64,000 nucleotides of DNA from Bugula neritina (taxonomy: Eukaryota; Bryozoa; Gymnolaemata; Cheilostomatida; Bugulidae). The notes beneath the pieces were generated by a model that saw only the letters and a list, made by a program, of their open reading frames with translations, made no database searches and had not been told where the DNA came from. Both the position numbers and the translations under genes were made by a program. Shown here piece after piece: positions 12,617 through 25,639 of this stretch; position 1 is the stretch's first letter; each line of letters opens with the position of its first letter. The stretch lies in contig OZ037768.1 of the NCBI GenBank assembly GCA_964035545.1, forward strand, positions 12,703,175 through 12,767,174, read 5' to 3'.

Positions 12617-12885
12617 AACTGAGGGTGAAACTGAGAGTAGACTGTAGAGACTAGAGTGTAACTGTAGAGTTGGAGTACCCTTAGACGACGACATAGTTTT
12701 AGTCTAGTAAAAGACTAATTACTAAGTAGTAACTTACCAGTTATACATACTTATAGAGATAGCAATTACATTTACTGTATCGATATAACTACGCAAGGGT
12801 TGCAGAATTGCTTACAGTTACTATAATTATTTAATAATCAGTTTGACTTGAAAGCAAAAATTAACGTTTATGTTTGCACGTGCTG

Positions 12886-13218
12886 GAAAGCTCTATGCGT
12901 TTGTTGAGGGAGGATAACTCCGGTTGCTTTGAAATTACATGAATTATTTCTCATAGCTACATAAGTTACAACTATTGGATAAATTTGAGCACGATTAGCA
13001 AATTTTTAAAATATTCTATTTTAGGCTGAATTTTGTGTTGTTTTCTTTTAGATTCCAGATATGTTTGCTGAGTTATGTTGGCTTTTTCTGTATGTGAATG
13101 CTTATACCAAGCAACTGTGACAAGACATGACAATGACTCCAGCCAATCATCGCTGTGAGAAATATGTAATGTTGAAACAATCGGAGTTATCCTCCCTTAG
13201 CAAGCGCAAAAAGCTTTC
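12886..13218. mobile_element. Small inverted-repeat (MITE-like) element, unit A
   Basis: About 40-bp terminal inverted repeats: GAAAGCTCTATGCGTTTG on the left, and its near complement ending AAAGCTTTC on the right. Both contain GGGAGGATAACTCCG. The interior of about 250 bp has no coding capacity. The same element is at about 37006-37356 in unit B. The target duplication is not clear. Confidence 0.6.
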
Positions 13219-15151
13219 TAACATAATTCTTTGTTTGGGCATTTAACAGACGCTAGTTAAGACATCCAAGCGTAGAAATACATAAACAATGTAAATTTCA
13301 AAACAAAATCACTCAACCATACACAACAACGACCTGATAAGCATAGCTTGCATTACGTGAAACAAATTTATAGTGGATAAAATGAATATATTATAAGTTT
13401 ATCATATATAGTATCAATACAAACAAAATATGTATATTTGCACTTGCATTAACTTTGCTTTATATTTCACTCAACCTTTTGCTTACCAAATTTATATTAT
13501 AGGTTTTTACCTTGTATTAATCTAATTCAACTGAGATATTATGTCTCTTAGAAATACTATATTAGTAGAATGTACTCGATTATCAGATAATACCACCTCA
13601 GGCTTTCAATAGTCGCTAAACACCTCTGCCAACAAATCCACTATAATGCAACTCCTTGTATCACTGTTAGGTCATTAAACAACCAGCCATTAAGTTTTAG
13701 GCAAATTTTCTACTCCTGTATCTTCATATATACAGGCTTCATAGGAAAAAAGCCAATATTTTAGGCACATATTGTCACTCACTCTTTCTCTTCTCATATG
13801 TTTAATGCTCAATAAAGCATATTACAATAATACTACATATACTAATAACACAAGATTTTTTACATTCAAAGAAAACAAATCAACACCTATTGTGTGAGAT
13901 AGTTATGCTGGTACAGGAGGTGGTAGCAGTGATCCCTTTTTCGTTCAACTTCTGTTTTTTGGCAGAATGAACATGATTTACATTCCTCCTCTATAAGGTT
14001 TCAATAGAGACTGTTAAGTACAACGGTCATATCTTTCCAATGCAGCTGGCAACTACAATCAGTTGTGCATAACTTTAGTAGACATTTTCCAGCTACATTT
14101 ATTTGAGATTATTGTTATTAATAAATGTTACTCTGGTTATGTTTAAAATCCAATGTAATTACAACAGGTGCTTAAGCACACTGTATGCTAATATTGTAAT
14201 TACATTGCTATGAATATAATGTAATTAAATAGATTGTCATTACATATTAAACACAACAACTTTATAATTATAATATTTCTTGGAGCAATAACTCCTAAAA
14301 ATACGTCACAATTACCTATGTATATAAATACTGAGTGGTGCCATCACACTTAGAGAATCATAATAACTAATTTATCAAATCAAGATTTGCCAAGCAGATA
14401 TCTTTTGATAATTATAATAACTCTGCTACACAAACCGAAAAATTTATTTTCATCAGTTTAGAAAGCACAAACTATTTATTTTCAATTATTGATTTTGGTT
14501 TAGAAATTAGACTGACATTTTCAATTTCGGACATTTTTGTCACTATAATAGCTGTTTTAGAATTTTTTATAATCATACTTATCCATGACTGGTGTTTGGT
14601 ATTGAATATAATTAGTGTGGTTCACCATACCCATTAACAATACATGCAAAAGTCATTTATGTAGAAATGTCAATGAGCATGAAAGGTTGATTTGTGTACA
14701 TTTATTTCTTGAATAACAAAAGACAGTTTATCCATAAATATTGTAAAGCGAAAAAGAAACACTATGCTGCTGTATAAATAAATAGATAACCAGATGTATA
14801 TAAATTTACAGCAATTGATTTCAATAGACAATTAACATCATCTTAAAATAGCTAAGGTTAGCTATTGTATCTCAAAAACAGGAATAAAATTATCGTTGTT
14901 TGCTAAAATGCTGCTAAGTAAATTGCTTTACAACATTAAATTACAAATATTTCTACAAAGTCAAACGTGTTTAATTTCCCATATCAAAGCAAACCCAAAA
15001 GTAAGTGAAAAATTGAACTTGGACAACGCAAACGCAAAGACATGCAAAATTTTTAAATCTATCAAAAGTTTTAAGTCAGAATAATAGTTCTAGCAATCAG
15101 CCTAATGAAAAATAATGTTGTGTTTTCAATGTAATATAAGTTAAAGAGTAT
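13219..15151. other. Gene-poor DNA; insertion site of unit B-specific block
   Basis: The sequence around 13390-13440 is continuous here but is interrupted in unit B by about 3.6 kb (about 37579-41165). An open frame at 14896-15084 is repeated at 42621 but diverges at its end through a one-base indel and has no recognisable domain. Confidence 0.5.
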
Positions 15152-15338
15152 TAGTCTAGAAGTAACCTCCCAAAAAGTGCTCAAAAAATTGACTTATTAC
15201 ACTTTACTAGGTGGCCACTCAAAAAAAATTGTTTTTAGATTAAAATTTTGTGCTGATTCTGAATCTACAAACTTTAAAATTCTATCTTCACCCAAACTCA
15301 AGCTATTGCAAAAAACAAATCGACATCTTGAATGAGTC

Positions 15339-15515
15339 ATGATAAAAAGAAATGTGGATTGTGCAAAACAGTATCCAATTTTACCAAGCTCTCTTGAAGA
15401 AAGAATATTTGCTAAAATATCAAAAATAATTGCCTCTTACCCAGAATTCTATGCTGATGCTGGATTTAAAGACTGCAAGACGCTATCTCAAATTAAAACC
15501 AAGTTGTTTACGTAA
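15339..15515 (+). pseudogene. Unrecognised coding remnant inside TIR element
   Basis: An open frame of 58 codons, reading MIKRNVDCAKQYPILPSSLE and then IASYPEFYADAGFKDC, with natural-looking composition in an AT-rich setting. The unit B copy (43062-43236) has lost one base and meets TAA, so it is not maintained. I do not recognise the family. By position it belongs to the enclosing element. Confidence 0.45.
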
Positions 15516-15924
15516 ACATATATGTTTGTTATGTATCGACATATTGCATGCAGCGTAAGCATACAGAATAATGGTATGACCAAGCCATTTATACAAAAAC
15601 AAAAACAAAGTCATGCTGATGTGTGAAAAAACTATATTTATAAAATTATAGCACAAAATAAATGTTGAAATGAATAAATATTGAAATCTTTTGAACACAG
15701 CCCAAGTGAATCATTTGCTAGTCTGTCAGTAGCCGTTAAACATCTACAAAAATCAACAAGTATCTGTAAAATTATTTAGAGAAACAGAAGCATGAGAGAT
15801 GATCAAAATTGAATTGTTTGCAGCAAAATATATAACAAATGTCTAACAATAGTGCTTTATTAAGAAAAAGTATTCTCGCCATTGTCACTGCCGTGAGTCT
15901 CATCAGCTTCTTCTTCCCCAATAT

Positions 15925-16503
15925 AGCGCTTTTTTTCAGACAATCCTTACATTGACAAGCATCAGCGAATGCACTGCATTTGAGACTTCTGGCATCCACA
16001 TCTTGGTATGTTGCAGCCGGTCTTACAGGAGCAGTTCAAACTTTGCAAAATACATGTTCAGGTGCGGGAGCTTGAATCATCCACTTTATATTTATGCTGC
16101 CATGATTCTCAACAATCTACCCATAATGTTCTGGCCCGGGTGGTCCATCAATATAGGCTGTTGTCGATCACCCTTCTCCAAATGGCTGCCTGATAATTTG
16201 CTCTTTTCAAGTGCAAATTTAATTCATCTTTCGTTTGAGGCAAACTGTATTGAGTTATTTTAGATGGTGAAGGAAATACAGTGTATTGGACATTATCTGT
16301 ATTTGAATTTTCTGCTCCATAAAGTTTACAAACAAATTGTTCTACTTTAGCTTGAAACACTTTTCGAGGTGTTCAAAGCTTCCCATACATTCTGGATGTT
16401 TTCTTAAAAGAGAGTAGGCTGTGCGCTATCTTTTTTCATAAAAAGCGCTATAGTCGAATCACAACCTGTTAAAGCATGAAATCTAGTAAGTTCTGCACAC
16501 AAC
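15925..16503 (-). pseudogene. Transposon-associated CXC-type protein remnant, unit A
   Basis: Read on the minus strand in several frames. First FHALTGCDSTIA; then LPQTKDELNLHLKRANYQAA with IWRRVIDN; then WMIQAPAPEHV; then a Cys-rich NCSCKTGCNIPRCGCQ; and in another frame FADACQCKDC. I recall this order (FHAxTGCD motif, RANYQA-xIW, WM-x-PAPE, C-x-C-x3-GC cluster) from an invertebrate protein family that is usually dispersed and repeat-like. Stops after NSLY and shifts before the Cys cluster show it is dead. The Cys cluster resembles a CXC zinc-binding motif. The remnant lies inside TIRs, consistent with mobile origin. Confidence 0.6.
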
Positions 16504-18345
16504 TGCGGTCAGGATTTATTTGCTGCAATGTTGACATCCAAATACCTAATATGATTATGATTTCTTCCATATATTAATATTATCTATATAACTGTTGTGT
16601 TGATTGCTAAATAGCTATAATATGCTAACAGCTATAATAGCTAACATGAATTATTTAGAATAATATTCTATTATTTTTACAAATTTGTGTGGAACAAAAA
16701 GTAGTAATATACATTAATAATAGACACTATCTTTAATAGATACTTATTAACAAAATGTCTTTTCAAACAACGTACAAGATGTATAAAATATACAAAATTA
16801 ATAAGTTAAGGCAGATCAAAGGAATTAATTTATGTGCTAAATAACAAGCAATTAATCCAATTTTATTTGAATATACATATATTTTAATAATATTAAAACA
16901 GATTGCACATAAAAATACATTTTACCAAAATAAATAACTAGCGTCTAAGTAGGCAAATTAGCCTGACCTCTATCTGGGATGATACCACGATTACGACACC
17001 TGCGAAAAAATATAATTGGCAAAAAGGTAATGTCTAGCAAATATAGCGAGAATTAAGATGAAAACATCTGTGTCTTGGGCTTATGATGTTCATAAGATAT
17101 TTTGCATGTAACAAAGTTTGTGTACCTGCTTCCTCGTGATCTGATTGTAAGCAGTTGAGTTCTGTTTTCTTAGGAATTCCACCATGTTTGAAAAAATCTA
17201 ACTGAATGCAATTTTTGTTTGGTATGCAACAGCTATAATAACAGTATTGTTCTCTAAAGTATTTCTACTCCATTTTTCACACAAAAATGCACCAGTCCCT
17301 AATGCAGCTTGTTCTATTTGCTAATAAGGAAATATTTTTGTGACAAATGACACACATGAAAAAAGTACATGCCTATGATTTTTGAATAGGACAGCCCAAG
17401 ATCATTTTTTTATAATGGGTTGCTTAAATATAACCATATACCTATATATAGAATTATAGGAAAACTTTAGGGTATTTCTTTTGTAACTATAACTAAGCTA
17501 AATTGACTCTAGAGTCATTATATTAAGATAGTATAAAAATATGCATTTTAACCAATAGCATTGTTTTAAAAGCCAAATCGCTTATGTATATATAGTTCAG
17601 TTTAACTTTGTTGGCAAAGAAAAGTATCTATAATTATCAGCAAAATTATTTTGCTTATATAAAATAAATTAGCTTTAATAATTTAAAGATATTTAGCAAA
17701 CTCACAAAAACGTTGAGAGAAGACAACTCCGGAAAAGTTTAAAGCGATTTTATGGCTTACTGGGTGCACAGAACAGTCTAGAGTTTTCACAGATTGATTA
17801 AGACCTTTAAAACTCTCCATTTCTAAAAAGAGTGCGTGGCCACCTTTCGGAGTGTATTGAGTAAAAGATAATTGGAGGTTACTTCTAGACTATATAATAT
17901 ATTATATTCATCTAAGCTTGAAGTACAAGAGCAGTGTGGTATATTTAGGAGTGTTGCCTTTAAACCATTAAAAATCATTATGCCGTTATTGGTACCGCGA
18001 GTTTATATAAGTTATAAAGGAAAAATTTTGCCACTTTTGTGATTTTATTTTATTTTTTCTTTTCTGTGTCCATTTTTTAAGTTTTTTTTTCTTGGTAAAG
18101 TTTTTAAACATATTTTCAATGCATATAAAATTTTAAAATAAATTAAAACTCAATCATGCACGTAAATACAAAGCTATAAAGTTTAGGCTTGGGTGTGATT
18201 ACAATGTGAATATGAATTGAATAATGTTGCAATAACCATTTTACACAAAATACGTTACAGTTGCTATAAATGTAAGACTAGTAAATTAGATGCAAATAGG
18301 CACGGTAATACTACTTAAGTTATGCTTTTTTGAAATTTGTAGTAA

Positions 18346-18453
<108 letters not shown>

Positions 18454-18503
18454 CATGCCAAATATTTACTACAAATTTCAAAAATAGCATAACTTTAGTA
18501 GTA

Positions 18504-18925
18504 TTGTAATGGATTTTAGTGGTGCAATTTATTGTTAGTTATTATATCGAAAGGGTCGACTCTATATTGTATGCTATGGTGGAGATCGACTACATCGACC
18601 TCCTGCGACTTGTAGCTATAGCCAACAGTGGCACCACCAGTAACAACCAATCAGGACTGACACACTAATTAATAGCAGGTGGAGCTAGCTACTCGTAGTG
18701 GAAGCCGCTGAGTAGCTAGCAGGGCAGAGCAGCTTGGGACTTCATTTACAGTAGTTGTGTATAAATGCTCACTTATTATATAATCATTTCTATTCTTGTT
18801 TAGCAGTAATTAGAACTTCTTGTATCGTGTAAATAATAAACTTATCATAGCGTAAACAACCTGGTGTAGTGGCTTTGTTTAAGTCGACCCTTACATAATA
18901 TAGTGAATTGTGAAATTCACTACAA
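18504..18925. mobile_element. 422-bp MITE-like insertion in palindrome arm
   Basis: The ends read TTGTAATGGATTT and, in complement, TTGTAGTGAATTT. Subterminal GGGTCGACT boxes on both sides extend the inverted repeat to about 50 bp. It splits the right palindrome arm between AGTAGTA and TATTAACG, with a TA on each side, so the target duplication is probably TA. It has no coding frame. A TATAAAT and an AATAAA-like motif inside led me to consider a solo LTR first. The copy in the next palindrome is 48663-49085. Confidence 0.65.
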
Positions 18926-19464
18926 TATTAACGTGTCTACTTGCATCCAATTTACTAGTCTGACATTTATAGAAACTGTCACGTACTTTGTGTAAAATGG
19001 TTATTGCAAGCATTATTCACATTGTAATCACAGCGAAGCTTACACTTTATAGCTTTGTATTTACGTGCATGATTGAGTTTTAATTTTTATTTTAATTTTA
19101 TGTGCTTTAAAATGTGTTTAAAAACTTTACCAATAAACAAAACTAAAAAAAATGTACACATGAAATAGAAAAAAAAATAACTAAAGTGACAAAATTTTTC
19201 CTTTATAACTTATATAAACTCGCGGTACCAATCTCGGCATAATGGCGCCCATATGACTCCATAAGATTTCCTAATGTCAACACTCCTAATATATACCACT
19301 CTGTACAAGAGTGTTTTCACACTGAAAAAGAAAAAGACCATTCTGGCTGTTTACAGCACAACTGATTGTCAGAAGAATGTCAACTTTGACAATTTACATA
19401 GAAACAAAAACCCTGGAATTACTAAGTATAGGTTTAGTATTTGACTTTTCAGGCCCTCCATTAG

Positions 19465-20708
19465 AATGGAGTAACACCAATGCATCTAAGTATGGAAGAA
19501 GATCGCATCCCTGTAGAAGAGATCCTGTTAAAGTATGGTGCTAGTCTTTGTTCAACTTCTAGAGCCGGTTTTTCTTCAGCTGACAGACATAGTGGTCAGG
19601 TAAATATTGTAAAATGTTTGTCAAAAATTGAAGCAGAAGTTTGGTTAATATACCAATGCCATAGTACATTTTATGATGAATTGACCCCAATACACTTGTA
19701 CATGCAGAAAAACCATACTCTTATAGCAGAGATCTTGTTGAAGTATGGTGCTAGTCTATCCTCAACTGCCAGAACCGATTTTTCTTCAGCTGACAGACAT
19801 AGTGGTCAACTTAATATGGTCAACTTTCTTTCAAAGCATGAAGCAGAAGGAGATTTAGCCCTTACATTATCTGTTATAAAGTCATCATGGTACATGGTAC
19901 ATTTTAGGACGGCCATGTTAATGTTCTGCTTACTGTTGAACTACATAACCTATAAAAAGAATTGTTGTATTTTCTCGAATCTAGAAACCCTCATCATAAT
20001 GTTAGTAAGAGTGCTTACATCTTGTTAATTATATTCTTTATTCTAATCTCTGATGAGTCATAAAGTCTACCAAACGGTTACTAGTAATTGTGTTTACAGA
20101 ATGGCTACACGCCTCTACATTATGCTGTGGGAAAAGGTGACATGGATACGGTCTGTGCTTTGGTTGAATATGGCGCAGGAGTAAGCGCAGAGTCGGAAGA
20201 TGGGTTCACCCCCCTACACCTTGCTGTTAGGGATGGACTCATTGATATTGTATCGATGCTGTTGGAAAATGGTGCTAGTCCCAACTGTTATACCAAAGTA
20301 AGTCTATTTTTTCCAAACAGCTAGCGATGTTACAGTTACTTTTTGTGATCAACTGCCAGTGCGGCAGCATAATGTTGCAATGTTGCAACTGCAACTGTTA
20401 TACCAACTGATTATTTTCGTGAACTATGATCCTTATCATGAAGTGGAAAACATAAAATTGAAAGCTTTTCTTATTAAATATTATTTGAGTATTGAATATT
20501 GAATATTTGATCGAGTGGCTACTGCTATGGCATATTTTAGGACGGATTAACCCCAATGCACATGTGCAGGCAAAAAAACCATGCTCTCATAGCAGAGATC
20601 CTGTTGAAGTATGGTGCTAGTCTCTCCTCAACTGCTAGAACCGGTTGCTCTTCAGCTGACAGACATAGTTGTCAACATTATATGATCAATTTTCTTCCAA
20701 AATATTAA
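19465..20708 (+). pseudogene. Ankyrin-repeat exon cluster, unit B (probably decayed)
   Basis: Block 19465-19599 follows CATTAG and reads NGVTPMHLSMEEDRIPVEEI up to a GTCAG/GTAAAT donor. It carries five extra codons (AGFSS) relative to the minus-strand exon. A second repeat (ELTPIHLYMQKNHTLIAEIL, 19675-19860) stays in the same open frame but has lost its acceptor, TTTATGATGA in place of TTTTAGGACGG. Exon 20100-20297 is intact, with TTTACAG acceptor, GTAAGT donor and two ankyrin repeats. The last block, from 20541, lacks a donor and stops at TAA 20706-20708. The exon order and intron remnants match the minus-strand ankyrin/ZU5 gene, inverted. A short transcribed ankyrin-only gene cannot be excluded, since the 182-codon frame 19480-20028 is open here and in unit C. 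Confidence 0.7.
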
Positions 20709-22064
20709 GCAGAAGGAAATTTAAAGTTTTTTTTAGCATGAAGATAGATAAAAAATTGGTAAGTTCTCCAAGTTTGCATGGCCCGATTCCATGCTCCCAC
20801 AAATTTGAAGCATAGAGCATGTTTCTTGCAATAACATTGAGTTATGTGCGTACTTGCAGTTATCCATCACATTATAGATGCTATCTGTTGTCTCAGTATG
20901 GATATAGGACCATCACCTATTATATAAAGACCAGTTTCTCTTTAGTAATAATCTAAAACATTCCATCCAGCTGGCTGGTGATGGTCAAGCCGGTAGTTTG
21001 TATAAGACTGAGATTTGTAATACTTAGCTCTCTGATGACTATATTCTTCCAGATGAGGTTTGCTACTCCCAAACATCTCTCGTTACATGTAAACCTACTT
21101 TGTTGAACTTATTTTCACATTCACATTGAGGTTGGAAAATGTTACTTGCATTTGTTGTTCTGTTTTCTTCAGTGATGTTCCAAATTTTCCAATTACTAAA
21201 ACTCGTTCTAGAATTCCTTTTAATTTATTGAGTATTTCTTTCATGCAAACTTAACCCTAACTGATGATCGAAGTTCAAAAGTCTCTGAATAATCCTAATA
21301 TAATTCTTGCAGTGTAAGTATATTAACCCTCAACATAGCTTCATGACAATAATGCTTTCTGTAAAAATGTACACAAATAGAGATGATGTCATACAACAAT
21401 GGCATTCTAGATTCAATTTAGAAATTGTTTGAATCTACTATTACTCTAGCTTCAATATAATATAATAGGACTCAGTAGCAAACATTTTAGTTTTGTAAAA
21501 AATTGATGCAAATTTGCTGTTTTTCCATAATACTTTAAATGTTAGAATAGATTTATTTTCAAAGTATTTCAAAGCAAAGTCATTAAACTGGAATTAAAAT
21601 CAAGTATTTGAATCTTCAAGTCCCTGCAGAGTGCAAGCAGTTACTGGTCATAATGTTTATTAGCAACTGTTTTCAAACCCACTTGAATTTTTTTCAAATG
21701 AGCTTTGTTGACAGTGAGTAAATTGTGAGCCACTAAATACAAGGAGTGATCAGAGCTAGAAACTAGTACATGATGTATTGTTGCAAATTTATGAGGATAA
21801 CTAACTACGTGTGGGTTATTAAGATGATCTAATCACGTAGGGTTATGTGCCTGTGTGCGTGTGTGTCAGCTATCAGGGTATGCTGCAATATTGGTGACAG
21901 GTAGCAAGAATAATACAAGTAAGAAAAACTACATTATGCAAAAGTTACATCAAGTAAAGAAAAGAGTACGGTATTAAAAGTAGCTACTGGATAACAGCTT
22001 GGGCTAGCTCAGGGTTTGTCCTTTACACTTGGGCAGCCGCTCACTTTAGCATAAAACTAACACC

Positions 22065-22066
<2 letters not shown>
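20709..22066. other. Non-coding DNA, conserved between units
   Basis: Counterpart of 914-2277. No exon seen. Confidence 0.6.
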
Positions 22067-22563
<497 letters not shown>

Positions 22564-23025
22564 GCGAAACGAGCATAAGAAATTGTAATAAACAGTACAG
22601 AATGTCACTGGGGTAGGTTGTTGCAATGCTTAGTCTCCATGCATGTTGTGCTATGCCCCCCCCCCCCCGTTCCTATGCTTACTTGGGCCACGTTTATGTG
22701 TCGGTATCAAGCAGCTGCATGTATTATGGTCAAACTGTATTATGGCATTCATTTGTGCCCCATGTGGTACTTTCCCTCGTGGGCGCCGGAAGGTGTTGGT
22801 TATATACAAGAGCTCGACTCTGATTGGTCGACCTATATTCTATTTGTTATTTTCCATATTAATTGGCGGGTCATCGCATGTAGAGACGACATGACTGAAT
22901 GGAGAAGGCGTGACTTGGAGTTGCTATTCCTGGGCATAAACTATCGCGTCAAGTTTAGCAAGGGACACAATATGTTATACTTCCGCTGGCCATAACGTTA
23001 TTCACCAACATAATATTATAATATA

Positions 23026-24355
23026 GATGTAACTGGGGGGGGGGGGAGCACAAAGGGTTGAATTTTGGATTTTTTGCTCTCATTCGTCTGTTTTTCAAGT
23101 TTCTAGTTCAATAATTTCTAGTCTTAATGCTGCATCTGTTGTCTGATACAGGTATCAGTTTGTTGTTTCTATCTCTCTCACAACTTTCAGAATAATTAGA
23201 TTTTCATGACGAAAAAATCGGCGCATTGTGCCTCAGTACCGGGGTACAATGGGCCACTAGGTGGGACACAATAAATATATTGAAACTATGCAGATTTTGT
23301 TGCATCTGATCTTTATTTATTTATTATTACAAATAAATAAAAATATTTTTTCAGATCTACAGCAAAATTCATGTTTTAGCTGTATAGTTTGTGCTACCAC
23401 TGATGGCAGAAGAAGGCTAAATCAAACGCACATCATTCAGTTCTACGGTGCCATTCTCATTACTGTTTAAAACTGAAAATGTTCTTTTATTTTCACTTTA
23501 GAGGAAATTTTATCAGAAAAAACTTTAGTAACATTTACTACAAAATTATAATGGACTTTTTTCTATGAACTGTAGCTAAGGCACATGGCTGAGGTTTGTG
23601 GCTGGAGTACGGAAGGGAGAGGGAAGAGCAAACGAGCAAATCACAATTTATTTTAGTGAAATACATGTATATTCCCTCAATGATATAATATATAGTAAAT
23701 ATCATGAGTATCTACTAGTAGCAACAGCAGAGTGTTTTGTATTAGGCATAAAATGGCAAAGCTCTAACCTCACCAGATGTATATATTGCGGGAGCTTCAC
23801 CTTGTAGTTTTGTAGTCTTCCCATGATGTCTTTGATAATTTACAAAATGGTAAATAATGTCTATATCTATAGATTTTAGTAACATTTCATCGGACGTTTT
23901 GGGCAAACAAACTAACAACAGTGATCAGGGTGCAATAAGCAGGTGGCCCATTGTGCTCCTGTCAGCGTGGCCCATTGTGCCTCATGTGGCCAAATGGAAA
24001 ATAAATGTGCCTCAAAGAAAATTTATTTTAAAGTTTGCTGTTATACTTGTTAAGCAATGTAGAGACAAGATATGGCAACAATATTAGTAAAATCTAGGCT
24101 TGCTGCCTTTGAGTGTAAAAAGTTATAAAGCTTAATTAACTACATCTTAAAAAAATTGCAAAAAGTAGGTAAAAACAGTTTTTTACTCGCCTTTTTCAAC
24201 ACGTATGATCCGCAAGTGTTGAAACTACAATGGCTGAATAATTATGTCAATACCTTTGTATGAAAAAAAATCACAACTCTAAGTCAATGAGTTCTCTCAC
24301 AATTTGGTCGGCTTTTTGTACTCCTATGACCATTTTGCCCGCCCCCCATTACTCC
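23026..24355. mobile_element. G-rich-ended DNA element, unit B copy
   Basis: Absent from unit A, where the flanks join near 2680. The left end (unit C version GGGGTGACTGGGGG, then GGGCACAAAGGG) resembles the complement of the right end (GGAGTAATGGGGGG, then GGGCAAAATGG), so it probably has inverted ends. GGCCCATTGTGC-type words recur inside. No transposase is recognised. Exact ends and target duplication are uncertain. Confidence 0.45.
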
Positions 24356-25639
24356 AATTATATAAAGCTTGTACTGCACATAAGTTACTAATCACAAGAG
24401 TATCAAGTTGTGAGAGGCTGTCAACCTCATTATTCAGAGTTTATATAGGGTGGCTGTGGTCTTCACCATGTACACAACTACATAAGCTATGTATTGGTAA
24501 GTAGGATAACTCCAGAAAACATAACAAAACTAGCCACTGGGATTGCTTGCGTTTTTCATTGCAGGTTAGGCTTTGCAAATACAATATCTTTGCAGCTCTA
24601 ACGTTTTGGATATAATGTGACTAAGTATATAATGACATTATACATGTTACACACAACGAATGTTATACAATTACTTTCTTTGGGGAAGTAACTCCCATGT
24701 TTTCTCAGTAATGCTTATGATATACTGAGTAGGCTACTACCATTGCACTTGGAGGATCATAAATGATTTATCAAATCAACATTTACCAAGAAGAGAGTTC
24801 TTAATGATTCAAATGAGTTTACTTTTGCCACACAAAGTGATTACTGTGATTAATTTAAACAACACAAGCAAATTAATTCTAATTAATAACTTGCTGTTTA
24901 GAAAAAATATGCTGCTATTTTTAAGATGGTTTTGTAATTAATGGCTGGTTGGCAAGATTTTATAATATTCGTTTTCATCTCTAACCAGTTTGTGGTAAAA
25001 TGTATAATCAGTGTGGTTGACTATGCTTATCAAAATTACATGCACCAGGGATTTATGTGGAATACTTAAACAACAACAGAGTATGTTTTGGTGTACACTA
25101 TATATGTGTGTATTGAATGAGGAAAATAATTTTACCCTCAGATATATTGCACAGACTATTACACACTATTGCTGCTCTATATTATACATATGTGATTATG
25201 TGTGATTACGCAAGAAAATGTATATAATTACACAAAAGTGCTTTAAATAGACAAATATAGGTGAATATAGGTAAGATATTAGAGCAAGCAGTATACACTC
25301 AACAAGTATTTAGAAGTAAACATTGGTGAAACACTTGAAATTGGTATTAAAACCAAAGATTTTAGTTTGTTTGATGCCAACTTCGTAGTCAAATATGTTT
25401 TGAAGTTCCCCTTTATGTTGGAGAATAAGAATCAAAATAACAAATTGATGACTAGACAAGGTATCGAGGCCCAAAGCATTGAATAAAGCACACTTCATTT
25501 TAAATCACAAAAGTAGCTTGAGAGCTAAGAACTTATTCTTTTCAAATGCAACATAATAAATATTTATATATAGCAGTTAATGATAATAATGTCTTTTATA
25601 TAGTTTCCTATATAATCTTCACATAATACTTTTAAAACT
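24356..25639. other. Gene-poor DNA downstream of ankyrin/ZU5 gene B
   Basis: Collinear with unit A. Part of it (to about 24944) is deleted in unit C. No supported exon. The open frame at 25310-25498 lacks fitting splice sites. Confidence 0.5.

Larger units (their letters stand above)
15152..17892. mobile_element. TIR element with broken internal genes, unit A
   Basis: The left end begins TAGTCTAGAAGTAACCTCC. The right end is the exact complement, GGAGGTTACTTCTAGACTA. The similarity continues inward to a GTGGCCAC motif on both sides, giving inverted repeats of about 65-70 bp. Between them lie a plus-strand coding remnant (15339-15515) and a minus-strand remnant (15925-16503). The length of 2.74 kb and degenerate genes suggest a dead DNA transposon. 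The superfamily is not assigned because the target duplication is not clear. The same element is at 42876-46084, and a truncated end is at 44-163. Confidence 0.65.

Noticed and set aside
15952-16263. Plus-strand 103-codon frame
   Set aside because: Shadow of the minus-strand CXC-type remnant, which shows recognisable motifs.
18505-18895. Solo LTR with TGTAA/TTACA ends, TATAAAT and AATAAA-like motifs
   Set aside because: The palindrome arm resumes only at 18926, and longer inverted ends TTGTARTGRATTT with TA flanks explain the insertion better.
25310-25498. Downstream minus-strand exon of the ankyrin/ZU5 gene (LSSHQFVILILILQHKGEL)
   Set aside because: A stop codon immediately precedes it, no acceptor fits, unit A has TAG inside, and the gene already ends at 25640.
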